The notes beneath the pieces were generated by a model that was not told the origin of the DNA, made no database searches, and worked only from the letters and a program-made list of their open reading frames with translations. Of a stretch of DNA of 64,000 nt, positions 44,380 to 55,448 are shown piece after piece. The translations under genes and the position numbers were made by a program. Location: contig NW_026971233.1 of NCBI RefSeq assembly GCF_963678635.1, forward strand, positions 250,001-314,000, given 5' to 3'. Origin of the DNA: Symsagittifera roscoffensis. Its lineage: Eukaryota; Xenacoelomorpha; Acoela; Convolutidae. Each line of letters starts with the position of its first letter. Position 1 is the first letter of the stretch.

Positions 44380-45240
44380 TTTCCCCTACATGTACGTTCT
44401 TAATGTCCAAATTGTTGCCTGTGACCCCCTTTTCTGGACAGTAGTTTATGTGTTCCCGCGTGATATTGGGTGATCACAATTATAGCTTCAATTGCTTGGC
44501 ATAATTCTCCCCCAGTTAGATCTGCGCCCTTGGTATGTGCACCCCCTCTGGTTCGGATTTTGATTGGATTGCTTCTTCAGATAATCCCTGTGCGCCAGTT
44601 ATTCCCCCGGTTTATGTTGCTCTGTAGGGTTATGCATATTTGTCAGGACGATCATAAAAAAGGGCCAATATAAAAATTTCCTCAGGTGTTTTGGTTGATC
44701 GACACAACTCATTTTGCGCCTGCCGATTGTTCATGTTCACAATGAACACGACACGCAGAATTGGCTTATCTAATGCCCCGAAATTATATCTAGCGGCGAG
44801 CTCGCATATAACTAAACGGTACTGCTCAAGACTTCCGTTGACCTGTTGTTTCCTAGCGAGACGTTGAAACGTTTCGTACGCCTGATTTCTCTCCTTTTTG
44901 AGTTCCGAATCGATGGCGTCTAAAATCCTCGGGTAACGAAGGTTGATAGGTCTAAATGTGACCGTCTCTTATGGATCTCGTCCTGCCCCTTCTTGCTCAG
45001 ACACAGATACAGTTTTGACATGAGAGTTTGCTCGCTTCCTACCTTATTTTTGCCCGCCAGCAAAGCTGTAAACTGGGTTCCGGTGAAACTGGCTGCAAAA
45101 TAAGTCTTCTTAGGATTTGGCGGTGTTTCGCTACCATTCCCCACTGTAGTCTATTCATCAAAAACTCACATACCATTGGCGGTTCGTTGCTTTTCGGGGG
45201 TCAGAAACCGAAGATAGCAAGGTTTTTTCCTCCTACTTGT
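44380..45240 (-). pseudogene. gag: gag remnant of the decayed Gypsy element
   Basis: 44920-45144 on the minus strand encodes KKTYFAASFTGTQFTALLAG and LYLCLSKKGQDEIHKRRSHL, in the position of capsid. Near 44400-44470 REHINYCPEKG looks like the distal part (H-x4-C) of a CCHC knuckle. There are several stops between them. The identification rests on position and these short motifs. Confidence 0.4.
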
Positions 45241-45244
45241 AACT

Positions 45245-45257
45245 GATGGCTGCGCCA
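45245..45257 (-). promoter_or_regulatory. primer-binding site of the decayed Gypsy element
   Basis: The minus strand reads TGGCGCAGCCATC starting three bases after the 5' LTR end (..CA ACC TGG..). TGG plus the following bases is the form expected for complementarity to a tRNA 3' end, and TGGCGC is common in Gypsy elements. Which tRNA it matches cannot be decided here. Confidence 0.6.
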
Positions 45258-45260
45258 GGT

Positions 45261-45472
45261 TGAAAAAGAAATGGTTCAGTACAGTAAACTTCGACAAAAA
45301 GTCTAAATTAATCTTACAAAGTATAGTCCACGAGTGATTACAGAAGTCAACCGAAGATGACAGACGGCACTGAAAGCTGGGAACTGCCAGGATCTTATTA
45401 GCACCACAAATGACAGCTGAATGATGACTACAAATAGTGTAGTCTCATGAACTGCATTAGCAATATATGACA
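45261..45472 (-). repeat. 5' LTR of the decayed Gypsy element
   Basis: On the minus strand it begins TGTCATATATTGC and ends ..TTTTTCA, so it has TG..CA ends. It pairs with 39983-40201. Confidence 0.75.
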
Positions 45473-48400
45473 AGACAAAAAGACAAAATAGTTTTCCACA
45501 ACAAAATTTTCTCCAAAACAAAATACACAGTGTTATTTTTTATGCGAACTTTAATTAATTCAGCAAAAATTACAGAATGCGGTGATTTTTGCTTTTTGTC
45601 TTCGTATTTTAACTTTCCTTCTTAGTTTTTTTTTCAAAACAATTTGGACTTACCATTTGTTGGAATTCAAGTGAGAGTATCCAAAAGTTTTTATTGAAAC
45701 ACCGGAATCCGTTCTCTACGTGTATGTGCGTGACACATATTTTAATTTGAACCTTTAACTCTTCAAAAGTAGGCTATTTAATGATTTCGAAAAAAAAGAA
45801 GAAAATATCTCATTTGCAGTAGATGCTCAGAAGGGCGCTCAAATCTTCATGAGATTCATTTAAGCGCTATGCTTCAATCTCTTTTCTCGAATTGTTAAAA
45901 CAATTTCAAAATTTTGATATTTAACATTACCAATAGCTTAAATGAACTCTTCGGCGGTGAGTAATGAAAACTATCGTCCATTACACTTTTCCGGTGTTTC
46001 CCGAAGTGTTTGATGTAGAAGCTTTCATTATTAGGGCAAAATGTTAACATAGAAAACTACTCTCAGTTTATGGGAGACTTGCCAATGACTTTTTCATTAG
46101 TGAACAATGAGCTGCTAATAAACGTTTACTTTGATTTATCTCCATTAGTGCGAGAACTAACTTCACACATTTGATCTTTTCCTATAATCAAACTGTTCGT
46201 CTGAATAATTTTGAGAGCTCTTTGTTGAAAACAGTATTTCGGTGGCTGGACCTAATGGTCAAACTTGCAAAAGGACCTGGATACAAAATCTTCTATTTAC
46301 ATTTGCATGAAAACTATAGCAAAATAAACCATAAATTCTGGTCGTCAGGTCAGTTTATACCGGATTATTTTCATAGCGAGGAAAAGAAAATCTTCTGTTC
46401 CAGAATTTTTCAATGAAACTTCATTCAATTTTAACAGTTTTTCATGAGAGCATGGCGTTTTTCGAGGTGTTTGTAGGCATTCTTCGTGAGTATTTTTTTG
46501 CAACCGTTAATCAGGGTGATCCTGGTGTATGTTTGAAAGAGCTCACAGCCAGAAATGGATTACCTTGTAGCCTTGGTACTTGAAGCTTGCTTGCAGAAAA
46601 AGAACCGATGTACTTGATTTTCAGTTGAGAAATCCGATCTATGATTTTTGTGAGAGAATAATTATTCATGTTTCAAAGTTTTGCCATTTTGATCATTCGA
46701 AAGAGTTGACAGTCGGTCTACTATATCCAACAGCTCAACCGTCTACTGTTTATCATGAAAGCTCAATCTAAAGTCTCAAAAGTGCGTCAAAAATTTAGAA
46801 AAGTACAATGCATGATTAATCTTATCATTTCAAATAAAGTCGACTAACAAAAAAAATTTATTGGTGTTATTTTCAAGCGTTATAGGAGGGTCGTACAATT
46901 CAAATTAACTATTTTGATTTTTTCAAATTAGGCTTGCCGGCTATGAGTTGTGTTGTAGTCTGCAATGTGAACACTTTGATGCAGCAACAAAAACAAGGCA
47001 ATTTGACGAAAATTTTCTTGCTTTTCCTATGAATAACTTCATAAATGATTTGTCTATTGATTCGAATTCACTGAATTTTGTTAGTTTTCACAGTAGTTGT
47101 TCTTAAGTTATTCATTTTGGTCTCATTCAACTCTTATTAAAAATTTGCGAGGAATTTTTTTTTTTGAAGCGTTAAAACACTGGAGGTTAAAGTGTAAATC
47201 AATTTTTAAAAAAAAAAACATTTTTCTGGGTTTTTTTACCTTCTCGAAGCCGTTTAGATGCTCGCCATAGCAGCGTTTTTTTTCCTCATAATCTTATGTC
47301 AAATTTTTGTGAAGGTGACAAGTTCGTCACGTGTACTGGTTACTGAAAGATATCTTCGAAAGGAACTAAAGACTATTTGCTTATATCCAGCGGATAAAGT
47401 TCAGTAACTACCGAAAAGTTTTTTTTTCCATTGTTCAATTCAGCTCCAAGCATTTGTTTTGAGGATTATTTCGTGATGGTTGAAAAACAGAAACTTTCTA
47501 TGCTATTAGTCTTTCAGGATAAAAAGACATAATTACCTCAAAACTTTGTTTAACTTTCACAATGTTCAAGTTTCTCAATTGTGTTTCATGGTATTTTTGT
47601 AAAGACGTGCAGTAATTTTTTAGTGGTTGATTTTACTTTTTGCAAAAAGTCTACGGTGCAATAACCTATAATTTTTCTCTGATTTTTTTTTTTCCTTTTA
47701 CCTTCTCACTAAAACAATAAAAAACTTCAAACTCACGATTGGTTGGGATCCAACTACGAATAACCAGTATATGGTAGAAAATATAGTTTAATCGCATATC
47801 CAAGATATTGGGAGAACGTGTAGTCCATTTACAAGATCCAGAAAAGCTTGTGATATTTTTAATTTTCAATGGTTTTTCAAATGTAAGGAAGATAAAAATA
47901 CTAATTGGATCATTTTCAAATATTTTGGGAGAACTCTCTGATCATTTAATTGTAGTCTAATGAATGGATTCACTACAAGATGGACCTGTTTTCAATTCAG
48001 AGCTCTATCCAAGCATCAATGGTAATTCAAAGGGAAAGAATTTTAAAAACAGAGGTTTTTCATACTACTTTTTTTGCTGAAAAAACACAAGCCACCTCAA
48101 CATTTACTTTAAAATAGTTCTTGATTGACACAGATCAAGACTTGGTGAAAAACAGAAAGGATTTTACTTAGAGGGAAAGGGTCTGCTTATTTTGCAGTTT
48201 GCATGCGATTTTTCAAGATTTCAGTCGTTGAAAATATACAGTGACTCATTAAAAAACTTTGGAGATGAGAGTACTTCACTCGTACCTTTAATTTCATCCA
48301 TTTTGAAAACAAAACACAGAAACATTGTATCTATAGGACAATATAAAACAAATTACAAGCTTAAAATGCCTGTTTTAAAGGTCTGCAGAAATCTTTTTTT

Positions 48401-51300
48401 TTTCGTCAGATTTAAAAAATTGTTTTGTTTCTCGCCTTAAGTTTTAGGATATGTTTTTGAAATTAACCCAGAACATTTTTCGAATTGTTCAAATGGTTTG
48501 TCCACATCGTGGAATGCAAGAAACGCGAGAGAGGTTTTGTTGCTTTCCCAAAAACTGTTTTCAATCATACTGCTACAGAGATTAGAGAACTTGTTAGTGG
48601 ATATGAAACATTAAAACTTTTCCAAAGAATTTTCAAAAAAAAACAGAAAAAGTTTACCTAAAAACATAGTCGCTTTCAAAAAATGATTTTAGATACCGTT
48701 TGTGTACTAGAGGTATCATTATTTTTTCTACATGGAGGGTGGATCAATTTTCAACCAATTTTTGCTTTTAAAAACACACTCGACTCGAACAATAAAGACT
48801 GCATAAACCAATTTTTTATCTTCAGACATAAGTTCTTCAAATATGGATACTTTGTCATCTGTACATGTGAAAGGGTTGCTGAGCTCAGGATCCCATATAT
48901 TGGTTCATGCCCAGTTGATCTCATAGTAATCAAAATTCATTAACTAATTCCAAGCATTGATAGAGAATAGAATTTGTTACATTCGCTCAGTATTAACACA
49001 ACGACCGAACTCGGAAAAATCGAAATTGACGACTAGTTGACCTCAAATTCATTAGTGTTGCGTGTTGTTCAGTTTCTCGTTCTAGCAAGTTGATTTTTGA
49101 TGTATTTAGGGTCAACGAACGTGTTACCGATTTTAGGCCAGCAGCATAAATTCTCGTACTTGTTTTCCGCCTTAAATGCAATTGTAATCACAAAGCTGGG
49201 TCTCGAACCCCCAGACAACGTAATAAGAACTAATTTAGAGCCATTATCATCGTTTTTTTCCTGACAGTTGAGTAAGAGATATATTTGAGAGGGCTCAAGT
49301 TGATCCCAAATCTGCCCATTTGCACTCACTTCAAGGAATAACTTAAAAGTAGTACAAGCCCTCCACGTCCAAAGGCTTCTTATTTTGTGTCTCTTAATTG
49401 ACTGCTTCTCATTTTTATTCGGCTTTTCTGCGTTCGTTCATTGCTTTGGCTTAGATATCATCATTTCCTTGGTCGCTCATTCCTGCGTGAGCTTCGAGCC
49501 ACCTTTTTGCTCAAGATTTTTAGATGGCATTTGCGTTCTATAGGTATCTTGATACGATAGCTGACCACAAGATGGCCTTTTTCTTTCAGATTGCAATTTT
49601 TATCTGAAACGACTCCAATATTACACTTCGAAAGTAGCCATGTACCGCATCTAACCATTTGAGGTTCAGATGGTGGAAAGTACTGTTTCTAGCCCTTGAT
49701 TCAATGGCTGTAGAGTTTATCCTTTTGATCCTCAATTATGACCAAAGTTTTTCATAGGTTTTTTTGACGCTATTGGGTTCTTATGTCATCATAATTGCCC
49801 ACTAGAGGTTTAACTCATTAGAAACAGCTCGGGGCTGTTAAACTGGGAGTTGTTAAACTGTAAGGTAAACTGGGAGGTCTAACTTGGCAGGTAAACTGGG
49901 AGTTAAACTGGGAGGTGTCCTTCTTCTGGGTAGAACAGACTAGTTCTAGTGAAAAACATCCAAAAAAGTCTTTCAAGTGCGTTTTCAGATATTAAAACCA
50001 GCCAACCGACTTTAGATGGTTGGATGACTGAGAAAAACTAAAAAAAATCACAAAAAAAAACAAACATAGCTGACTTAAACCCGAAAAGGGAATAAAAGTA
50101 AGAACAAATATCCAAATTGACAGTTATTTTTATTTATGGGCCAGTTTCCGCTTTACTCAAACAAACTTTGGAAAATTTGATTTGAAAAGGAACACCTGCT
50201 CTTTTAAACTGCATGAACACTATAGCAAAACAAATAACAATTTCATATTATTGAAAACAGTTTATAATGGACAGTATTTACAAAAAATAACCAATCAGGA
50301 AATTAGCATTTACAAGGCAAACAAATTCTACGGTTGCGGAAACTATCACTGCAAATTCAATCAAACAAAATTATACTTATTAATTTACGAAAGCATAAAA
50401 GTTTTCGTGGCTTAAGAAGGATTGCTTCAGCTTTATCAAAAAATATGTGAAAATGAATAGTAGTCACGAAAACGTTATGGAAAGGCAACCGCATCCTGTT
50501 TTGTAATAGATTTCATCGTGTTCAGCCAATAAACTCCCTGAAAATAGTCTTTTCAATGAAAAGCTAAGCTCGAAGCTAGAGTCGAGCGATGGTTAATGAT
50601 TGCGCACTCAAATTTTTCTGTTTTGCACGATCGATCGAGATAAAAAAGATGTAACTACTTGAAGAGAGTGAAATATTAAGCAATACTCGATGTTTTTTTC
50701 TGAGTTACTATGTGTCAAATATTCATTTTTTAAATTGTGATTGGATGTGGGATTTGCAATGTGAGATTCTACGTTGCATTTTTATTTTTTTTTTGATACC
50801 AAATTTTTAATTTCATTTCTGAATAAAACAACAAAAAGCTTTCATTCACGTTTTGTAGAGATCAAACCAGATATTTCCTGATTATGATGAATTTTTTTGT
50901 TCTTTTATACTTATTCAAGAGTATCAGAAAATCTGTGACCCAAGCACAAACATCCGAGAGTTTGGAGAAAAATTTGGATTGGATGATTTGATTTAAAAAG
51001 TAAGTAAAAAAAGGTAAAAATTGATTTCACAATTAAATACAACTAACAGACTTGAGTGTGGATCAATTTCCAACCATTTTCATCAATTAAAAACACACTC
51101 GATTCGAACCATGAACACTGCCTTACCCAATTTTATTAATGTACAATTAAATTATTGATTTTGGTAGAAAAACGGTTTCTCAATTTTTTTATCTTCAGAT
51201 ATAAATTATCCAAAAGTAACTCCAAATATGGATACTTTGTCTTCTGTACAGTTTATTGAAAGGTTTGCTGAGTTCAAAATTCCATTATTTTGGATCCTGC
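45473..51300. repeat. AT-rich region with decayed paired repeats, no clear gene
   Basis: No intact gene seen in 5.8 kb. Diverged direct copies are visible. 48722-48950 (GGGTGGATCAATTTTCAACC, then AAATATGGATACTTTGTC) matches 51055-51300 (GTGTGGATCAATTTCCAACC, AAATATGGATACTTTGTC). 46295-46340 (ACATTTGCATGAAAACTATA) matches 50195-50240 (AAACTGCATGAACACTATAG). Readable but unrecognised plus-strand peptides include LAKGPGYKIFYLHLHENYSK (46260-46320). So at least two copies, about 2.3-3.9 kb apart, of one old plus-strand element or gene family lie here. Near 49198-49215 the minus strand reads GGGGGTTCGAGACCC, a B-box-like word, without a full tRNA fold. 49830-49915 has repeated AAACTGGGAG words. 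Confidence 0.5.
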
Positions 51301-51330
51301 CCAAGTAGTATATGTTGGATGAATTCAGCC

Positions 51331-51344
51331 GGGGGGGGGGGGGG
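51331..51344 (+). repeat. G14 homopolymer
   Basis: Fourteen consecutive G residues in otherwise AT-rich DNA, directly before a set of CCCTATGTATTAACATAGG-like words. Exact length may be affected by sequencing. Confidence 0.8.
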
Positions 51345-51345
51345 A

Positions 51346-51650
51346 AGACCCTCATGTATTAACATAGGCTATAGAGTATCCGGTCTTCACCCTATGTATT
51401 AACATAGGCTATAGATTTCCCAATGTATTAAGATGGGGAATAGGTTTCCCAATGTAATAAGATACGAGGTTTCAGATGGTAAGTTTTTTTCGGCGCCCGA
51501 ATTTCCCATGTATAGATTTCCCTATGTCTAAGAAATGCATTGTAGGGAATTAAGAACTCATTAGGGAATAGGATTCCTAATGCATTACGATGGTAGGTTT
51601 CAGATGGTAAGATGGTAAGTTTCAGATGGTTAGTTACAAAAAAATTTGGC
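51346..51650. repeat. short-word repeat cluster and perfect hairpin
   Basis: Words such as (C)ATGTATTAACATAGGCTATA (51353 and 51393), TTTCCCAATGTA(T/A)TAAGAT (about 51416 and 51446) and TTTCAGATGGTAAG (about 51471, 51599 and 51612) recur. CCTATGTATTAACATAGG at 51391-51408 is a perfect 7-bp stem with an ATTA loop. Part of this block is homologous in reverse complement to 32220-32300, so it belongs to the flank of the polymerase element, possibly near its terminus. Confidence 0.6.
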
Positions 51651-51834
51651 ACCCGAGTTTTTTGAGCTCAATTTTGCCAATTTTCCAGATTATAAATGTT
51701 TTCTTAATCAAAAAACAACATACATTTAACCCAAACGTAGCATTTAAAAAGAATTTTTTTCAAAAAAAAAAAGATTAATTACAGAGAAAATGTATTAATT
51801 CACATCATCGTATACAATTTTACTACATAATCTC

Positions 51835-52857
51835 TTACAAATTCAGAGGTTTAGTATGTATTCCATCACATTCAACTTCCCGTTTAGGGTAAAAGTAGCT
51901 CAGTCCTTTTTTAGTTTGTTCATAGGTAGCGACTGCATGGTTAATCGTTTTAAATCCTCTATTCGTTGACTTCAAATTCACTAGTTCATCCAGTACTTGT
52001 CGATACTTCGCCATCGGTCCATCTACAGAGTCTTCTAATGCACGTTTATTCAGACCTTTACTGCTAAACTTATACTTTTGACTTTTACTATCGTAACAGC
52101 AATAGAATTTACTACACAGGCATAACATTTCGGTGCATGTGAACTCCTCCTTGAACAATCCTGGTTCTTTCTGGTCAGGTTTCTTATGTTTAGAACAGCA
52201 AGTACGGGGAAAAATTGTTTTTGCATCTGCTCTGAAGTCGTCTCGACAGTCCTTGTTTCGCCGTTCAATCCATTCTGCTCGCGTGCTGGGAAGGATACAA
52301 TCGTCTAAATCTTCTTCTGCCGAAGCCAAATAGAGGGAATCTGAATCCATTTCGAGTTCATCGAATTTGTTGACATCGCAAAATTTATTGAAAAAGTTAT
52401 AATACAGCTCCAAAATTCTCAACTTGGCATACTGTAGTATAAAGAATCCTACTATAATTGGTTCACGATTCTCTATTGTAGATTTAACAAGTTCCACTTC
52501 ATTCAAATCTTAAGCTACAATATTGAGTCTCTTGAAGAATTGGTTATTGATAGCTTTGTGGATTTTTTCGTCTCCAAGATATTTTGTCATTGTATGTTTT
52601 GATCTGTCCATTATTTGATAGCCATAGGAACTGTTTCCTACAAGTTTCATTGTTTCGGCTACTACGCCAGATAATGCATTTTCATCGCCTGCTCGACTAG
52701 CATCAACAACAGACTGAACAAAACTGTTGAATACTTTACGCGGTGTGTATTGTACAAATCGATGAATTTTTGTACACTGTAGTCCAAGATCCAAGTAAAA
52801 GTTGAAAAGTGGTGTAATAAGTGTTCCGTTGCTTAACTTGAAGCTCGATATCAACAT
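51835..52857 (-). pseudogene. polB: type B DNA polymerase palm and C-terminus
   Basis: One minus-strand frame with a single in-frame TAA at 52510-52512. Upstream of it is ETMKLVGNSSYGYQIMDRSK, the motif B signature K-L/x-x-G-N-S-x-Y-G. Downstream is FDELEMDSDSLYLASAEEDL, motif C (D-x-D-S). Then follow a Cys-rich part (TEMLCLCSKFYCCYD) and the C-terminus (GFKTINHAVATYEQTKKGLS). Motifs and spacing place it in protein-primed family B polymerases of the Polinton/adintovirus group. No other frame competes. The catalytic aspartates are retained, so decay is moderate. It is read continuously from the domain at 52858-53436 after a frameshift. Confidence 0.85.
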
Positions 52858-53436
52858 TCAGTGCGGTTGTTTTAACAAATCGTTTTCTTCCGCATATGTC
52901 TTCATATATTCACCAATATCGTTTCTTGAAACATCAATATTTTTGAAAATAGGTGGGAAATTGGAAAACTTCGCTTTAAGCTCATCTGGAACACTCAGAT
53001 CGCATTGCACATAACGGAACATTGTTTCATTTCTAATGTTTTGCACTAGTGATTTGCCAGAAAGAGGTCTTTTGAAGGGAAAGTGAGTTCTAACATGATT
53101 TTTTACGTCTACATTGTTATTAAATTGATCCCACCAACTACACTCCCACATTCCTTCTATACTTCTATACAGTATCCTTTTCCCGATGTAATCTTTTCGA
53201 AGCTCATCTATTTCTCTTTTCTTGGTTCCTCGTTTGATATCATCATCAGTTAGACTGGGTCTAGCTTCTTGACAAGGACAAAAATGGAAATAACATCCCA
53301 TTGCTTCAAAGACAGTCTTACAATGGTTGCAATAACCATCAACACTAAAGCAATCAATTGTTTTCTGTTTTCCTGTATTGTAGTAGCTCTCAGTTTTACA
53401 TTCTGGTCTGGTAGCTTGAAAGTATGACATGACCAT
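52858..53436 (-). pseudogene. polB: type B DNA polymerase, insertion with Cys/His cluster
   Basis: 192 codons on the minus strand. VDGYCNHCKTVFEAMGCYFH, then FCPCQEARPS, is a Cys/His cluster likely to bind zinc; EGMWECSWWDQFNNN is a W-rich motif often seen in this polymerase family between motif A and motif B; LVQNIRNETMFRYVQCDLSV follows. It corresponds to the terminal-protein-interacting region between motifs A and B. Frameshifts separate it from its neighbours on both sides. Confidence 0.75.
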
Positions 53437-53900
53437 ATTTTCAAATGTCCAATTTCGATTTTGCCTTGCCTTGAATTTTTGTGTTTCTTCATCGTAGTCT
53501 CATCTCGTATACAATCCTGTGGGCATATTCTGACACATAGAATAAGGATAGAGTTGACTAGCATCAATCCCAACGATTGATTTACACAAATTGTTTGATT
53601 TTTGAATAAAGGTTTCATTTGCTACTGCTTTCCTTGTGAAAACAATTGAGGAACCACCGGTCAAATCTTCCCGTATTTTTTCAAGCAAGTCACTATCATT
53701 CGAAAAGAATGGGTAAAACTTATAGTCGGTTGATTTGTGTAGACAGATATTGGCTAGATTCGGTAGTGTGCAGCCGAGCTTTAACGTATCTATCCCTTTG
53801 TCATGATAAAATTCAATCATTTTCTGCATAGCATCAAGGGTAGAAACAACATCCTTGTTGTTATACTACCGTAGAAAATCGCGAAGTGTTGTCATCTTTT
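53437..53900 (-). pseudogene. polB: type B DNA polymerase, exo III and motif A
   Basis: On the minus strand, YNNKDVVSTLDAMQKMIEFY contains the exo III Y-x3-D motif just after an in-frame TAG (53866-53868). Then DTLKLGCTLPNLANICLHKS, and KSIVGIDASQLYPYSMCQNM, motif A (D-x-x-S-x-Y-P). The frame ends at TGLYTR (stop at 53500-53502) and continues in another frame. The polymerase metal ligand in motif A is intact. Confidence 0.8.
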
Positions 53901-53915
53901 CCTGTTCCCAGATAG

Positions 53916-54840
53916 ATTTAAGGTAGTTGCAGTTTTCCAATCCCGTAGGTGGTTTGGTTTTGAGACCGAAATTTTTTCAAGGCTTGCTCTTCAGTTATCC
54001 CAGTGTTAGGAAGTTTTTGATAATCATCAAACTCTTTATCGAGAGGGTTACTATTGTTCAGTTTGCTGTAGAAGTCATCATACGAGGGTAGTTGTTGTTC
54101 ATGAAGCTTTTTCGGAGCATCAAACAACTCGTATGGAAAGTATCCTTTCATCTCACTGGCTTTGTAAGCTTTTAGAAAAGAGTCTAAAGTAGTAGCTCCA
54201 CCCAAAAATTTCATAATGTCCAGTAGCTGAACATCTCCAAATTTGAAAGAAACAAAGTCGTTTGCTTTCTTGATAACTGAAGGTTCAATTTCTTTTTCGT
54301 TGATAAGGTAGGGAATGAGGTATGAGTTAATGAGGTTTATATCATACCGATCACTGTTGAATCCAAATACTGGCAGAGTATTGGTGTATCTCTCTAGATG
54401 TTGCATCAAATCAATCAATTGATTTTTTTGAATCCTAAGAAAGTGAGTGGATGCGTTTGTTTCTTCCTCATTCTCGATACATTCATCTTCGTACTCTCTT
54501 GATTCACTCTTAGTGAAACTAACACGCTCAATAAGTATGCTGAAAATTGTGTGTAGTCGCTTTTTGATGTTATTTTCAGTTTCCAGAAATTTTGATCGCA
54601 TTTCGGTTTTATTTTTTTCCGCTAACAATTCCAAGTTTGCCACAAACTCAAAAATGAGGGATTGTGGATTTTTGTCACAAAAAAATATGGGTTTGTCAAG
54701 CAAATTGGATGAAATTGACACTGATAGGGGTTCATGCTTCCCGATCCAAGCTATTGTTTCGGTTGGTTTTAGTTCTTCGGATGGCACGCAAATTGATTCA
54801 AAGTCAAAAATTTGTACTCAATATTGAACCCATCCAGTTT
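53916..54840 (-). pseudogene. polB: type B DNA polymerase exonuclease domain, unit 1
   Basis: Exo I is FDFESICV (D-x-E) at about 54790-54815; VFGFNSDRYDINLINSYLIP is exo II (N-x3-D/Y-D); FGDVQLLDIMKFLGGATTLD follows. The open frame 54787-53918 is intact for 289 codons, ending in a TAA (53916-53918) that precedes a frameshift to the exo III frame. A proofreading 3'-5' exonuclease is standard in this family. Stops in the short stretch between ..STRDVI and FDFES (54823-54846) indicate a small deletion or frameshift that is shared with unit 2. Confidence 0.8.
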
Positions 54841-55353
54841 TTCAAATTACGTCTCTCGTAGAGTATACATTTTTTGGGTAAATGTTTTTGATTCGATCTT
54901 TGCATCGTAGGAGATGCTTTTTGAAATTTTGAGATATATTGAAAAATGTATCGCAAGTTGGGCATCGGAAGCATTTGAAGAAGTTGTCGATGTTATTGAC
55001 GTAAATACTGTGGTTGTTGTATCGTAGAAGTTTCACTGTGGTCTCGTATTTACCGATACTTCTCCGAGCTTATTCTCCCACGAAGTCTCCGTCTTCAATG
55101 TCGATATCGTAGAAAAAGATGTTTTTCTCTACTACTTCTTCAACTACTGGTAGATCATCCATCGAAACTCCGCGAAACTGTTTCGGATCACAACCCGATT
55201 TTTCCAGAATATCGTTAAAGATCTTGGAAGTGGATGTTTCAAGATTAGTGGTTCCATGTAAATGAACTGCAAGCGCTCGAAAAAAACACAAATTCTCGTT
55301 GTACGGATGTTTTGTGTTTTGATCAGAAACCAAACAATTAACATGGTTATTCC
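54841..55353 (-). pseudogene. polB: polymerase N-terminal part, unit 1
   Basis: Minus-strand frame from SDQNTKHPYNENLCFFRALA through DDLPVVEEVVEKNIFFYDID to an in-frame TAA at 55070-55072, then ARRSIGKYETTVKLLRYNNH and FKCFRCPTCDTFFNISQNFK (C-x2-C-x(n)-H-x4-C zinc finger, RKHLLRC-like end). OTU-like words are seen in this part (NENLCFFRALAVHLHG, with C and H in a protease-like context N-x-C-L/F-F-R-A), as often noted in such polymerases; activity is not implied. Confidence 0.65.
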
Positions 55354-55448
55354 TGTGTTGTCATCTTTTCCTGTTCCCAGATAGATTTAAGGTCATCTTT
55401 TCCTGTTCCCAGATAGAAGTGTTGTCATCTTTTCCTGTTCCCAGATAG

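Larger units (their letters stand above)
39983..45472 (-). mobile_element. decayed Ty3/Gypsy LTR retrotransposon (about 5.5 kb)
   Basis: Direct repeats at 39983-40201 and 45261-45472 flank minus-strand gag, protease, RT, RNase H and integrase remnants in the Gypsy order (read right to left). A primer-binding-site-like sequence and a purine tract sit just inside the two LTRs. Every ORF is broken. Catalytic residues are lost in RT (FIDN for Y-x-D-D) and integrase (SVQRT where V-E-R-T is usual). Length is typical for the class. It belongs to a different lineage from the giant element, as judged by its RT and integrase motifs. No target-site duplication recognised. Confidence 0.8.

Noticed and set aside
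49150-49260. tRNA gene on the minus strand (GGGGGTTCGAGACCC at 49198-49215)
   Set aside because: Only a T-arm-like word is present; no acceptor stem or anticodon arm can be drawn, so at most a SINE remnant.
54823-54846. A tiny intron between the N-terminal part and the exonuclease domain
   Set aside because: There is a GT at the left but no acceptor-like pyrimidine tract and AG at the right; shared frameshifts explain the stops better.
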